A program made the position numbers and the translations under genes. From the NCBI RefSeq assembly GCF_006542275.1, contig NZ_CP041217.1, positions 682,001 to 746,000 on the forward strand: a stretch of 64,000 nucleotides of DNA. The letters are read 5' to 3'. This DNA is from Saccharibacillus brassicae (GTDB lineage Bacteria > Bacillota > Bacilli > Paenibacillales > Paenibacillaceae). This document shows positions 29,482 to 37,449 of the stretch, in pieces. Every line of letters begins with the position of its first letter. Within the stretch, counting starts at the first letter, position 1. A model generated the notes under the pieces. That model was given only the letters and a program-made list of their open reading frames with translations, searched no databases and was not told where the DNA came from.

Positions 29482-30438
29482 TTATTTCGTCTTCTCCGCT
29501 ACCCGAAGTTTGGCCGAACGCGCTCTCGGATTTTGTTCGATCTCTTCATCCGTCGGCAAAACCGGTTTGCGGTTGATCAATTTGATGCTGTTCGGCCCTT
29601 CGTACACTTCGACGGGGAATCCCGGCGGAGCCACGTTTTTGCCCGTATAACCGAGTAAAATCTGTTTACAGATTCGATCTTCGAGCGAATGGAACGTGAT
29701 CACGCTGATCCGTCCGCCCTTGGCCGTGCAGCGTACCGCTGCGTGCAGCGCGTCCTCGAACGCGGACAGCTCGTCGTTGACGGCGATCCGCAGCGCCTGG
29801 AAACTGCGCTTGGCCGGATGGCCGCCTGTTCTGCGGGCTGCGGCCGGAATGCCTTCCTTGATAATCTCCGCCAGTTCCGTCGTCGTCTCGATCGGCTGCT
29901 TGGATCGATGCTGCCCGATCTTGCCGGCGATCCGGCGCGAGAACTTCTCTTCGCCGTACCGGTACAAAATACGCGTGATTTCTTCTTCCGGCCATTCGTT
30001 GATAATCGTTCGCGCCGTCAGTTCGGCCGACTGGTCCATCCGCATGTCCAGCGGGGCTTCGTGATTGTAGCTGAATCCGCGGGAGCCTTCGTCGAACTGC
30101 GGCGAAGACACGCCGAGATCGAACAGAAAGCCGTCGACCTGGGGCACGCCGTCTTCGCCTTGCGGAACGCCCGCTTCGATCAGCGCCTGTTCCAGCTCGC
30201 GGAAATTGGTCTTGACGAGCGTGATCCGGTCGCCGTAGGCGGCCAATTTCTCGCGCGCGTTGTCAAGCGCCCAATCGTCCTGATCGAGCGCGATCAATCG
30301 TCCGCCTTCGCCGAGCGAGGACGCGATCAACGCGCTGTGCCCGGCTCCGCCGAGCGTGCAATCCACGTAAATGCCGTCCGGCTTAATATTCAGCCCTTCG
30401 ACGGCTTCTTCCCTAAGCACCGTAATGTGATGAAACAA
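29482..30438 (-). CDS. rsmH: 16S rRNA m4C1402 methyltransferase RsmH
   Basis: RsmH (MraW) methylates N4 of C1402 in the 16S rRNA decoding centre using SAM. The 318-residue protein has the SAM loop [10 protein letters not shown] (26-35), [10 protein letters not shown], the [13 protein letters not shown] motif and a basic tail. Translation starts at TTG 30438 with GGGGGA eight bases upstream. Adjacent ahcY would remove the S-adenosylhomocysteine it makes (inference). Confidence 0.96.
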   Translation of the reverse strand: MFHHITVLREEAVEGLNIKPDGIYVDCTLGGAGHSALIASSLGEGGRLIALDQDDWALDNAREKLAAYGDRITLVKTNFRELEQALIEAGVPQGEDGVPQVDGFLFDLGVSSPQFDEGSRGFSYNHEAPLDMRMDQSAELTARTIINEWPEEEITRILYRYGEEKFSRRIAGKIGQHRSKQPIETTTELAEIIKEGIPAAARRTGGHPAKRSFQALRIAVNDELSAFEDALHAAVRCTAKGGRISVITFHSLEDRICKQILLGYTGKNVAPPGFPVEVYEGPNSIKLINRKPVLPTDEEIEQNPRARSAKLRVAEKTK

Positions 30439-30484
30439 TTTCGTATCCCCCAGACGTACCTTGTCAAATTAATGGATGTTCCTG

Positions 30485-30922
30485 TTAAAAGTCGATGTCA
30501 AAATCGGAAAGCTTCTCCGCAATTTCGCCGAACGACTCTTCCGACCGCTTGTAATAACGGTCCCAGTTGTCCCGGCTCCAAATCTCGACCCGGCTGCCCG
30601 CGCCGATCACGACGCATTCTTTGTCCAACTGCGCGTACTCGCGCAAGTTGGCGGGCAGGTTGGCTCTTCCCTGCTTGTCCCATTCGCATTCCGCCGCGCC
30701 CGAGAAAAAAAACCGGGTAAAAGCCCGCGCGTCGGATTTCATCAAAGGCAGGTTGTTCAGTTTGCGTTCGAGAAGTTCCCATTCCTGCTCGGAGTAAACG
30801 AAAAGGCATTGGTCCAGACCCCGGGTCACGATGCAGCGCAAGCCCAATTTCTCCCGGAATCTGGCAGGGACGATCAGGCGGCCTTTATCGTCGATGTTGT
30901 GCCGGTATTCGCCCATAAACAT
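30485..30922 (-). CDS. mraZ: Transcriptional regulator MraZ
   Basis: MraZ is an AbrB-like DNA-binding protein that regulates its own division cluster. The 145 residues form two SpoVT-AbrB repeats, each with the DxxGR pattern: [14 protein letters not shown] at 12-25 and [15 protein letters not shown] in the second half. ATG 30922 gives the family N-terminus [11 protein letters not shown]; an upstream start at 31021 would run across the promoter and operator. Regularly spaced GTGGN boxes lie directly upstream. Confidence 0.95.
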   Translation of the reverse strand: MFMGEYRHNIDDKGRLIVPARFREKLGLRCIVTRGLDQCLFVYSEQEWELLERKLNNLPLMKSDARAFTRFFFSGAAECEWDKQGRANLPANLREYAQLDKECVVIGAGSRVEIWSRDNWDRYYKRSEESFGEIAEKLSDFDIDF

Positions 30923-30930
30923 CGTCAGAC

Positions 30931-30975
30931 CCACCCTTCGTCCTTTTCCCTCCACTTTGTACCACTTCCCGCCAC
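30931..30975 (-). promoter_or_regulatory. MraZ-box operator, GTGGN direct repeats
   Basis: On the minus strand GTGGC, GTGGT and GTGGA occur exactly ten bases apart (30971, 30961 and 30951), with a weaker GGTGG in register at 30931. Known MraZ sites are GTGG/TGGG direct repeats with five-base spacers. They lie just downstream of the -10, where bound MraZ would block transcription. Confidence 0.8.
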
Positions 30976-30979
30976 TTAC

Positions 30980-31008
30980 AGCATAATGGATTACACGCCC
31001 AAAATCAA
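30980..31008 (-). promoter_or_regulatory. SigmaA promoter of the mraZ operon
   Basis: TTGATT (31003-31008) and TATGCT (30980-30985) on the minus strand are separated by 17 bases. The first MraZ box begins five bases after the -10. Confidence 0.75.
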
Positions 31009-31081
31009 AGTCCTTCCGCAAATTTCACGCTTTTTCGCCGTATTTGACGTTTTTTCTGTCTTTGTGCTCTTTCATAATTAG

Positions 31082-31120
31082 AAAAAAGCCGCTTCTCCCG
31101 GTTGATTTGGGAGAAACGAC
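31082..31120 (-). terminator. Terminator downstream of ahcY
   Basis: Arms 31088-31099 and 31109-31120 form a 12-bp stem with two G-U pairs on the minus strand, followed by six T. It isolates bshC-ahcY from the mraZ promoter. Confidence 0.88.
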
Positions 31121-31138
31121 CTGTTTTTGGATGACGAT

Positions 31139-32404
31139 TTAGACGTTCCAGCTCTGCAAATACGTTTTTTGCATCTCGCTTAATTCGTCGATCCGGATGC
31201 CCATGCTTTCCAGTTTGTAGCGGGCGACCTGCTCGTCGAGCTCGTACGGCACCTTGATCATATGGCGGCCGATTTCCTCGTAATTTTCGTTGATGTAACG
31301 CAGCGACAGCGCCTGCAGCGCAAACGTCATGTCCATGATTTCCGCCGGATGTCCGTCCGCGGCGCCCAGATTGACGAGGCGGCCTTCGGCCAGCAGGTAG
31401 ATCTTCCGGCCGTCCTTGAACTGGTACTCTTCGATGTTTTTGCGCACCGTGCGGATCGATTCCGAACGTTCTTCCATGTCCGGCTTGCTGACTTCGACGT
31501 CGAAGTGTCCGGCATTGGACAAAATCGCGCCGTCTTTCATGACGTCGAAATGTTCGCCGGCGATGACCGCTTTGTTGCCCGTCACCGTAATGAAGAAGTC
31601 GCCGAGCGGCGCCGCTTCGAGCATCGTCATGACGCGGAAGCCTTCCATATGCGCTTCCACCGCTTTGATCGGATCGATTTCGGTCACGATCACGTTCGCC
31701 CCGAGTCCGCGCGCGCGCATCGCCATGCCTTTGCCGCACCAGCCGTAGCCGACGACGACGACCGTTTTGCCGGCCACGATCAGGTTCGTCGTGCGCATAA
31801 TGCCGTCCCACGCCGATTGGCCGGTGCCGTAACGGTTGTCGAACAGCGATTTGCAGAACGCGTCGTTGACGCCGATCATCGGAATGCGGAGCGTGCCTTC
31901 GTTTTCGAGCGAACGCAGCTTGATGATGCCCGTCGTCGTCTCTTCCGCGCCGCCGCGAATCGTTGCCAGCAGGTCGGGACGCTCTCCGTGCAAAATCGTG
32001 GCCAGATCGCCGCCGTCGTCGATGATCAGGTCCGGCTTCGCTTCGAGCGCTTTGATATTCAACGCTTTGAGCTCACCCGGAGCCGGCTGGTACTTGGCGA
32101 ATACGGTAATGCCGTCTTCGACCAGCGCCGCGCACACGTCGTCCTGCGTGGAGAGCGGATTGCTGCCCGTAATGGTCACTTCCGCGCCGCCGGCCTGAAT
32201 GACTTTCGCCAGGTAAGCCGTTTTGGCTTCGAGATGCAGGCAGACCGATATTTTGAGTCCTTTAAAAGGCTGATCGCGTTCGAACTGCTCCCGGATACGA
32301 TTCAGTACCGGCATGTGCGCCGAAGCCCAGTCGATCTTCAGGCGGCCTTCCGGTGCCAGATTGATATCCGCGATAATGCTGTTTTGCTTGGCCAACGAAC
32401 TCAT
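31139..32404 (-). CDS. ahcY: S-adenosylhomocysteine hydrolase
   Basis: AhcY splits S-adenosylhomocysteine to homocysteine and adenosine, relieving product inhibition of methyltransferases. The 421-residue protein has the NAD-binding Rossmann motif VVVVGYGWCGKGMAMRARGLG near 215-235, NVIVTEIDP just after, GNKAVIAGEHFDVMKDGA, and a C-terminal segment ending near YLQSWNV. GGAGG precedes the ATG. It lies 57 bases after bshC. Many Bacilli use MtnN plus LuxS instead, so its place between bshC and mraZ is distinctive. Confidence 0.95.
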   Translation of the reverse strand: MSSLAKQNSIIADINLAPEGRLKIDWASAHMPVLNRIREQFERDQPFKGLKISVCLHLEAKTAYLAKVIQAGGAEVTITGSNPLSTQDDVCAALVEDGITVFAKYQPAPGELKALNIKALEAKPDLIIDDGGDLATILHGERPDLLATIRGGAEETTTGIIKLRSLENEGTLRIPMIGVNDAFCKSLFDNRYGTGQSAWDGIMRTTNLIVAGKTVVVVGYGWCGKGMAMRARGLGANVIVTEIDPIKAVEAHMEGFRVMTMLEAAPLGDFFITVTGNKAVIAGEHFDVMKDGAILSNAGHFDVEVSKPDMEERSESIRTVRKNIEEYQFKDGRKIYLLAEGRLVNLGAADGHPAEIMDMTFALQALSLRYINENYEEIGRHMIKVPYELDEQVARYKLESMGIRIDELSEMQKTYLQSWNV

Positions 32405-32461
32405 AGGTTTTCCTCCGCTTCGCTTGCGTAATGGTAAAGCGATCCGCGATTCGCGAACCGG

Positions 32462-34090
32462 TCAAGCTTCGATGATGCGATGCGCTCCCGTCAGGTCCGG
32501 CTCGATCCGCATCAAATCGTCGATCCAGTCGGGGCCATAACGGTTCAGCATGTAAAAGACGGTATAGACGCGTTCCTGCGGACGGTCGAGCGGGAACAGC
32601 GTTTTGTAAATGCGGTCCCATCTGCGCAGCTCCGCTTCGTTCTGCCGGGCGATCGTCTGCTTCGTCTTGCCCTGCAAAAAGTCGATCTGCGCCATGATCT
32701 TGCCGCGGTTCGTCTCGCCCAGGTCGGCAAGGCCGGGATGCAGCTCGCCGATCCGTTCGATCAGCGGCGCGTACAGCTGCTCGAATTCGGCTTTGGTCTG
32801 CTCGAACAGCCCGTCCGTGCCGAGCTTGTCCTGCTCCGCAAGCCAGGCTTCCTTGCGCTCGCCGAACCGCTCCATGACGTCTTCGAAGCTCAGATCGTAC
32901 GCCTGCATATATTTCTTCGTCGAAGCGTCGACGAGCGTGAACGACATGCGCGGCAGCAAAATCGGCATCTGCATATCCGCCGCTTCGAAACCGTCTTTGG
33001 TTCCGGCCCAATAGGCGACTTCGCCGAGGCCGAGCACCGCATACAGCACCGGGAACAAATAATCCTGCATAAGCGGACGGGTCAGTACGTTGTTGCTAAA
33101 ACATTCCGGACATCGCTCCACGCGTTCCAGCAGTTCGTCCCGGCTCAAGATAACCGTGCCGCGCCGATCGACGAATTTGCCGTCCTGCTTGAACAGCAGC
33201 AGACGCTGCCCTTCATGGATATAGAACAGGTTGGCCGCGCCTTCGGCGGCCTGCGCCTGCTGCTCGTAGCCCGCTTCTTCGATCCGCGCGGCCGCTGTCA
33301 GATACGCCGCTTCCAGCTCGTCGTTGCGTTCGATCAACCGCCGGAACATCGGCTGTTCCACCTGCCGCAGCGACGGATCGGCCGAATCGACCAGCACTAG
33401 GCCGTAGCGGCCGAACAGACGGCCGATCAGACGGGCGAATCCTTCGCTCAGACTGATCGAATGCGGCAGTTCGCTGCGCAGCATATCAAGCAGCTCGCTT
33501 TTGAACGCCGAATCGGCCAGTACCCGCTCCAGCTCCGCGATGACCGCTTGCCATTTCTCCGCCGTCACTTCGACATCGCTCACGGAAGACTTGCCGTCAT
33601 GCCACGATTCCATGCGCAGCCGGCGCACTTCCAGTTCCGGCGTCAGCACATACGTATGGTCCGCTTCGTCCCAGTCGTGGTCTTCGCCCGCGATCCAGAA
33701 TACCGGCACGACGTCGCGCCCGAGCTGCTGCGCGGCGAGCCGCGCCGCGTTCACGATCGTCGCCGCTTTGTAGATGACCAACAATGAACCGGTAAACAAT
33801 CCGCTTTGCTGGCCGCCGACTACGACGAGCGCACGCTCGTCGGCGAGCGTCGCGATCGAGCTATGCACCGCTTCATGATCGTTATATTTGGCATTATAGG
33901 CGCTCAGCACTTTCACCAGCGCTTGGCGATCGGCCTGCGGCCGGTGCGGGGCATCCAGCCATTCGGCTCTGCGCCGAAGCGCCTGAGCATCCTCTAAATC
34001 GTATTCGTATAAGTTATGCGCGTGCTGTCCGCGCACATAATCTTCTCCCAAGGCCGAACCCTTGCGAAGCGCCTGCGGAATGACATTCAT
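32462..34090 (-). CDS. bshC: Bacillithiol synthase, cysteine-adding enzyme
   Basis: BshC adds cysteine to GlcN-malate, the last step of bacillithiol synthesis. The 542-residue protein matches the family in length and has LVVVGGQQSGLFTGSLL, VPVFWIAGEDHDWDEADH and a C-terminal coiled-coil segment. In B. subtilis bshC (yllA) lies just upstream of mraZ; here ahcY intervenes. GGAGG precedes the ATG. Its presence shows a bacillithiol-using organism. Confidence 0.95.
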   Translation of the reverse strand: MNVIPQALRKGSALGEDYVRGQHAHNLYEYDLEDAQALRRRAEWLDAPHRPQADRQALVKVLSAYNAKYNDHEAVHSSIATLADERALVVVGGQQSGLFTGSLLVIYKAATIVNAARLAAQQLGRDVVPVFWIAGEDHDWDEADHTYVLTPELEVRRLRMESWHDGKSSVSDVEVTAEKWQAVIAELERVLADSAFKSELLDMLRSELPHSISLSEGFARLIGRLFGRYGLVLVDSADPSLRQVEQPMFRRLIERNDELEAAYLTAAARIEEAGYEQQAQAAEGAANLFYIHEGQRLLLFKQDGKFVDRRGTVILSRDELLERVERCPECFSNNVLTRPLMQDYLFPVLYAVLGLGEVAYWAGTKDGFEAADMQMPILLPRMSFTLVDASTKKYMQAYDLSFEDVMERFGERKEAWLAEQDKLGTDGLFEQTKAEFEQLYAPLIERIGELHPGLADLGETNRGKIMAQIDFLQGKTKQTIARQNEAELRRWDRIYKTLFPLDRPQERVYTVFYMLNRYGPDWIDDLMRIEPDLTGAHRIIEA

Positions 34091-34207
34091 GTCTGGCCTT
34101 GCCTCCTGTCTGCTATCTGCTTAAACCCTTCTTGATTGTACCCAATCGCTCTCAAGTCGTCAAAGCCACTTTCTGCCGATTCGGATAAAAGTCCGGCGCC
34201 GAACCAA

Positions 34208-34254
34208 ACAAAAAGCCGTCTTCCCGAAGCGGCGTGCGCTTCGGAAAGACGGCT
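34208..34254 (-). terminator. Terminator downstream of oppF
   Basis: Near-perfect inverted repeat (arms 34214-34231 and 34237-34254) followed on the minus strand by TTTTTG. It ends the oppABCF transcript within the 270-base gap before bshC, whose own promoter I cannot assign. Confidence 0.85.
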
Positions 34255-34362
34255 GAACCCTGTCCGTTCAAAGGCGGACAGAGCGTGCGGCGAGGCGGAA
34301 GGTTCCCGATTAATAAGATCAGGGTCCGTCCTGCCGCTATTTTCGATCAAACGTTCAATCTT

Positions 34363-35286
34363 TTAGTGAGGCATGGCGACCCAGTGTCCCGGAGAAACTT
34401 CGACCAGCGCCGTTTCTTCGCTCTGCTCGCCGGCCGAACGGATCGGACCGCCGCCTTCCGCCGTCAGCAGAATACGCTTTTTCTGCGATTCGACTTCCGG
34501 GTCCGCGATCGGAATCGCGGACAGCAGCGATTTGGTGTACGGGTGGATCGGATTGCTGTACAGCTCTTCGCTCTCCGCCAGTTCCACCATTTTACCCAGA
34601 TACATCACGGCCACGCGGTCGCTGATATGCTTAACCATCGACAGATCGTGCGCGATGAACAGGTAGGTCAGGCCGAGACGTTCCTGCAGTTCCTGCAGCA
34701 AGTTGACGACCTGCGCCTGAATCGAGACGTCAAGCGCCGAGATCGGCTCGTCGCAGATGATGAATTTCGGATTGACCGCGAGTGCGCGGGCAATCCCGAT
34801 CCGCTGACGCTGGCCGCCCGAGAATTCGTGCGGGTAACGCGTAGCGTGATCGGTGTTCAAGCCGACCAGATCCAGCAGCTCTTCGATCCGCTTTTTGCGT
34901 TCGCCGCCGGTACCCGCCATTTTGTGGATATCCAGCGCTTCGCCGATAATGTCCGACACCGTGAAGCGCGGGTTCAGCGAGGCGTAAGGATCCTGGAAGA
35001 TCATCTGCATATCGCGGCGCATCGCTTTCATCTTGTTCGGCGGCAGTTTGTAAATATCCGTTCCGTTGTACCGCACGCTTCCTCCGGTAGGCTCGTACAG
35101 GCGCAGAATGGTCCGGCCCGCCGTAGACTTGCCGCAGCCGGATTCGCCGACCATACCCAGCGTCTCGCCTTCGCGGATGGAGAAGTTCAAGTTGTCGACC
35201 GCTTTGAGCACTTTGCCTTTTCCTACATTAAAATACTTCTTCAGTCCTTCAACCTCAATCAGGTTTTTGCCGAGTTCTGTTCTCAT
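34363..35286 (-). CDS. oppF: Oligopeptide ABC transporter ATPase, OppF type
   Basis: This ATPase powers peptide import. The 307 residues have Walker A GESGCGKST (47-55), signature FSGGQRQRIGIARAL, Walker B FIICDEPISALD and the C-terminal oligopeptide motif NPIHPYTKSLLSAIP. I start it at ATG 35286, with AAGGAGG eight bases upstream; the GTG at 35304 overlaps that ribosome site. It lies last in oppA-oppB-oppC-oppF. The usual partner ATPase OppD is not encoded next to it, so it either pairs with one encoded elsewhere or works as a homodimer. Confidence 0.93.
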   Translation of the reverse strand: MRTELGKNLIEVEGLKKYFNVGKGKVLKAVDNLNFSIREGETLGMVGESGCGKSTAGRTILRLYEPTGGSVRYNGTDIYKLPPNKMKAMRRDMQMIFQDPYASLNPRFTVSDIIGEALDIHKMAGTGGERKKRIEELLDLVGLNTDHATRYPHEFSGGQRQRIGIARALAVNPKFIICDEPISALDVSIQAQVVNLLQELQERLGLTYLFIAHDLSMVKHISDRVAVMYLGKMVELAESEELYSNPIHPYTKSLLSAIPIADPEVESQKKRILLTAEGGGPIRSAGEQSEETALVEVSPGHWVAMPH

Positions 35287-35319
35287 GGCTGACGCCTCCT
35301 TCACTTTAGGATCTGCGAA

Positions 35320-36285
35320 TTATTTGTTTTTGAGCGACGGATCGAGCGCATCACGCAGGCCGTCTCCCAGCAGGTTGAACGCCAGCATGATGATGCTGAT
35401 CAGAACAGCCGGGAACAGCATCCGCCAAGGATAGAACATCCAGCCGGTCAAAGCGTTTTCGACCATCGAACCGAGCGAGGAGATCGGAGCCTGAACGCCC
35501 AGACCGAGGAAGCTCAGGAACGACTCGGCGAAGATCGCGTTCGGAACCGACAGCGTCAGCGTGACGATGATCGGGCCGCTTGCGTTAGGCAGCAGGTGAC
35601 GGAACAACAGTCTGCCCGTACCGGCGCCCATCGAGCGGGAAGCGAGCACATACTCGCGGTTTTTCAATTTCATGATTTCGCCGCGGACGATCCACGACAT
35701 ATTGATCCAACCCGTAATCGTCAGCGCCAGGATGATCGTGCCCAAGCTTGGCTTGAATACGACGAGCAGCAGGATCGTAACGAGCAGGTAAGGAATCGCG
35801 TACAGAATTTCGGAGAACTTGTTCATGATCGTGTCGACGCGGCCGCCGAAGTAACCCATGATGCCGCCGTAGATGACGCCGATCAGCAGGTCGATCAGCG
35901 CGGCAGCGATACCGACGATCAGGGAGATCCGTGCGCCCGACCACGTTCTGACGAACATGTCGCGGCCCAGATCGTCCGTTCCGAACCAGTGCAGCGCGGA
36001 AGGCGGCTTGTTGGTCGCCAACAGGTCGTTCGTCTGGTAATCGTAACCGTGTACCCAATAGGAGACCAGCGGACCGAAGATGGAAGCGATAATGATGACG
36101 ACGAGCGCGACGAGGCCGCTCATCGCGACTTTGTTTCTGCGCAGGCGTTCCCATGTATCGCGCCAAGCCGTAAGACTTTCGCGTTTGATAACTTCCGATT
36201 CGCGTTCGTTAACGTTGACAGACTCGAAATCGGCCGCCGTCAAAGCGGGAAGAGGCTGTTTGTTTAAGTTTTTTTCGTTAGACAC
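35320..36285 (-). CDS. oppC: Oligopeptide ABC transporter permease, OppC type
   Basis: Membrane permease of the peptide importer. The 321 residues have a cytoplasmic N-terminal segment with WERLRRNKVAMSG, six TM helices, a large external loop with LHWFGTDDLGRDMFVRTWSGARIS (about 97-120) and the ATPase-coupling EAA loop near REYVLASRSMGAGTGRLLFRHLLPN. It follows oppB by four bases. Confidence 0.95.
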   Translation of the reverse strand: MSNEKNLNKQPLPALTAADFESVNVNERESEVIKRESLTAWRDTWERLRRNKVAMSGLVALVVIIIASIFGPLVSYWVHGYDYQTNDLLATNKPPSALHWFGTDDLGRDMFVRTWSGARISLIVGIAAALIDLLIGVIYGGIMGYFGGRVDTIMNKFSEILYAIPYLLVTILLLVVFKPSLGTIILALTITGWINMSWIVRGEIMKLKNREYVLASRSMGAGTGRLLFRHLLPNASGPIIVTLTLSVPNAIFAESFLSFLGLGVQAPISSLGSMVENALTGWMFYPWRMLFPAVLISIIMLAFNLLGDGLRDALDPSLKNK

Positions 36286-36289
36286 TGGT

Positions 36290-37222
36290 TTAGCCCTCCT
36301 TACCCGATGTTAATTTGATACGCGGATCGACAAGGACGTAAACGATATCGGTAACGAAACGAGCCGCCATCAAAATGATACCGTAGAAGAGCGTGATGCC
36401 CATGATCAACGTGTAGTCGCGGTTAGTGATGCTGTCGACGAACACTTTGCCGATGCCGCCGATACCGAAGATGCGTTCCACGACGACGGAACCGGTAATG
36501 ATGTTGGCCGTCATCGGTCCCACGTAAGTGACGACCGGTAAAATGCCGTTGCGGATAACGTGCTTCCAGAGAATAGCCGGCCATTTCAAGCCTTTGGCTT
36601 TGGCCGTTTTGATGTAATCGGCGTGCAGCACTTCGAGCATGCTCGAACGGGTGAGGCGCGCGATATAAGCGATCGGTCCGGCCGAGAGCGCGATAACCGG
36701 CAGAACATAGCCGAGCGGGCTGCGCAGGCCCGTGATCGGGAACAAGTCCAGCCTCAGGCCGAGTGCGTACTGCAGCAGCGAGGCCAGCACGAAACTCGGC
36801 ACGGCTATGCCGATGACGGCGAGCACCATGACCATACTGTCGATGAATTTTCGATGGTAGAGAGCGGCGAGCAGACCGAGGGTCACCCCGACGATCGTCG
36901 ACACGACAACGGCAATCAGACCGAGACGCAGCGAAACGCCGAACGTCTGACCGATAATGCCGGATACTTCCTGATTCAGCTTTTTCATCGAGATGCCCAG
37001 GTCGCCCTGCACGATGTTGCCGAGATAGTTCGCGTACTGCGTCATGAGAGGTTTATCCAGTCCGTACTGCGCTTCCAAACGTGCACGAATCGGAGCGGGA
37101 ACTTCTTTTTCGGACATAAACGGATCGCCCGGGATAGCTTTCATCAAGAAAAACGTCGCCGTTATCAAAATAAACAGCGAAAGCAGCGTATATAGAAGTT
37201 TACTGGTTATATACCGTGCCAT
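36290..37222 (-). CDS. oppB: Oligopeptide ABC transporter permease, OppB type
   Basis: Second membrane permease. The 310 residues have an N-terminal TM with the conserved start ARYITSKLLYTLLSLFILIT, then six TM in all, and an EAA loop at about HADYIKTAKAKGLKWPAILWKHVIRN. GGAGGAGAGG precedes the ATG. The gene is separated from oppA by a 227-base gap containing a hairpin. Confidence 0.95.
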   Translation of the reverse strand: MARYITSKLLYTLLSLFILITATFFLMKAIPGDPFMSEKEVPAPIRARLEAQYGLDKPLMTQYANYLGNIVQGDLGISMKKLNQEVSGIIGQTFGVSLRLGLIAVVVSTIVGVTLGLLAALYHRKFIDSMVMVLAVIGIAVPSFVLASLLQYALGLRLDLFPITGLRSPLGYVLPVIALSAGPIAYIARLTRSSMLEVLHADYIKTAKAKGLKWPAILWKHVIRNGILPVVTYVGPMTANIITGSVVVERIFGIGGIGKVFVDSITNRDYTLIMGITLFYGIILMAARFVTDIVYVLVDPRIKLTSGKEG

Positions 37223-37357
37223 CTGCGTACCTCTCCTCCTTCATTCTGGTCCTGCTCGAAATGTCACCTAATATCTTGAATGTATAGTTGCATATTCATT
37301 ATATTCAACCCTATTTACTGGTTAAGCAAGAGCAAAAATGGAAGTTTAGCGAACATG

Positions 37358-37398
37358 CAAAAAAATCGGGATATATATGGGAATCCACATATATCCCG
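37358..37398 (-). terminator. Intra-operon terminator between oppA and oppB
   Basis: Arms 37367-37380 and 37385-37398 form a 14-bp AU-rich stem on the minus strand followed by ATTTTTTT. It should allow partial read-through, so that the binding protein is made in excess over the permease, a common arrangement. The rest of 37223-37449 shows nothing else clear. Confidence 0.8.
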
Positions 37399-37449
37399 AG
37401 CCTTTATTTAACTTTGGTCGATCTTCTTTCAACTTTCAAAGCGGGAATC

